Assembly: GCA_002433675.1 (NCBI GenBank)
Contig: DJIP01000183.1
Location: 1 to 5,561 of the forward strand
DNA: 5,561 nt
Origin: Halomonas halophila
Lineage (GTDB): Bacteria > Pseudomonadota > Gammaproteobacteria > Pseudomonadales > Halomonadaceae
Reading direction: 5' to 3'
Shown here: piece after piece, positions 5,456 to 5,561 of the stretch
Position numbering within the stretch: the first letter of the stretch is position 1
Layout: every line of letters begins with the position of its first letter
The notes under the pieces: model-generated
Seen by the model: only the letters and a program-made list of their open reading frames with translations
Database searches by the model: none
Told to the model about the DNA's origin: nothing
Program-made: the position numbers and the translations under genes

Positions 5456-5561
5456 CTAGTGAAGCAGGACTCCCGGTATCGGTTCAATGGTGTCGCCCTA
5501 CCCCGTGCCTGCGCCAGCATCACCCGATGTTGCGTGGCGATTGTTGCCGCAAACGAAAAAG
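5456..5561. other. Upstream flank of the DUF1232 region, no gene seen
   Basis: No gene start or recognisable protein is seen before the window ends. A weak inverted repeat, TTGCG (5530-5534) / CGCAA (5548-5552), lies near the edge. The long minus-strand frame that crosses here encodes VSAIK repeats from the 15-bp array and overlaps the DUF1232 gene in another frame. It has no family resemblance and is left out. Confidence 0.4.

Noticed and set aside
4909..5523. Long minus-strand frame with VSAIK repeats overlapping the DUF1232 gene.
   Set aside because: It lies in a different frame from the well-supported DUF1232 protein. Its VSAIK repeats come from the 15-bp array and the rest is Arg/Gly-rich shadow coding.

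Overview
The window reads as chromosomal DNA of a high-G+C gammaproteobacterium. Its Shine-Dalgarno sites are clear (AGGAG, GGGAG, GAGGGG), third codon positions are GC-rich, and the mix of LysR regulators, a periplasmic DUF4437 cupin, an MDR-family oxidoreductase and a YkvA/DUF1232 protein resembles Halomonas and relatives. That taxonomic guess is an impression from protein style, not a computed result. I see no transposase, tRNA, rRNA, CRISPR array or phage gene.

Layout, left to right. (1) Positions 1-271, minus strand: N-terminal part of a crotonase-type (enoyl-CoA hydratase/isomerase-like) protein, cut off by the window edge. (2) 272-641: a long gap whose right part is a degenerate 13-bp tandem array (531-656). 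The array runs into the last codons of the next gene. (3) 642-1559, minus: a LysR-type regulator. (4) 1560-1759: divergent intergenic region with an AT-rich segment and a nested dyad. (5) 1760-2614, plus: a secreted two-cupin DUF4437 protein. (6) 2615-2883: gap with a short direct repeat and a good LysR-type dyad (2814-2834). (7) 2884-3795, plus: a second LysR-type regulator. (8) 3796-3947: gap with three 10-bp tandem units between inverted arms. (9) 3948-4958, plus: a zinc-free quinone-oxidoreductase-like MDR enzyme. (10) 4959-5336, minus: a DUF1232 (YkvA-like) small membrane protein, convergent with the oxidoreductase with no base between the two stop codons. (11) 5337-5561: upstream region of the DUF1232 gene with a 15-bp x 4 palindromic tandem array.

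How the genes may work together (inference). Each LysR regulator sits next to a plausible target. The first is divergent from the cupin gene and upstream, on the same strand, of the crotonase-like gene. The second lies directly upstream of the oxidoreductase. Both resemble the CrgA/DmlR-like branch, whose members often control a neighbouring oxidoreductase or small-molecule enzyme. The genes themselves are ordinary accessory metabolism and regulation.

The less ordinary signal is between genes. Three different short tandem arrays (13, 10 and 15 bp units) and one two-copy 13-bp-period repeat occupy four of the five gaps. Two of the three arrays are made of palindromic units. I do not see evidence for a wholly new multi-gene system.
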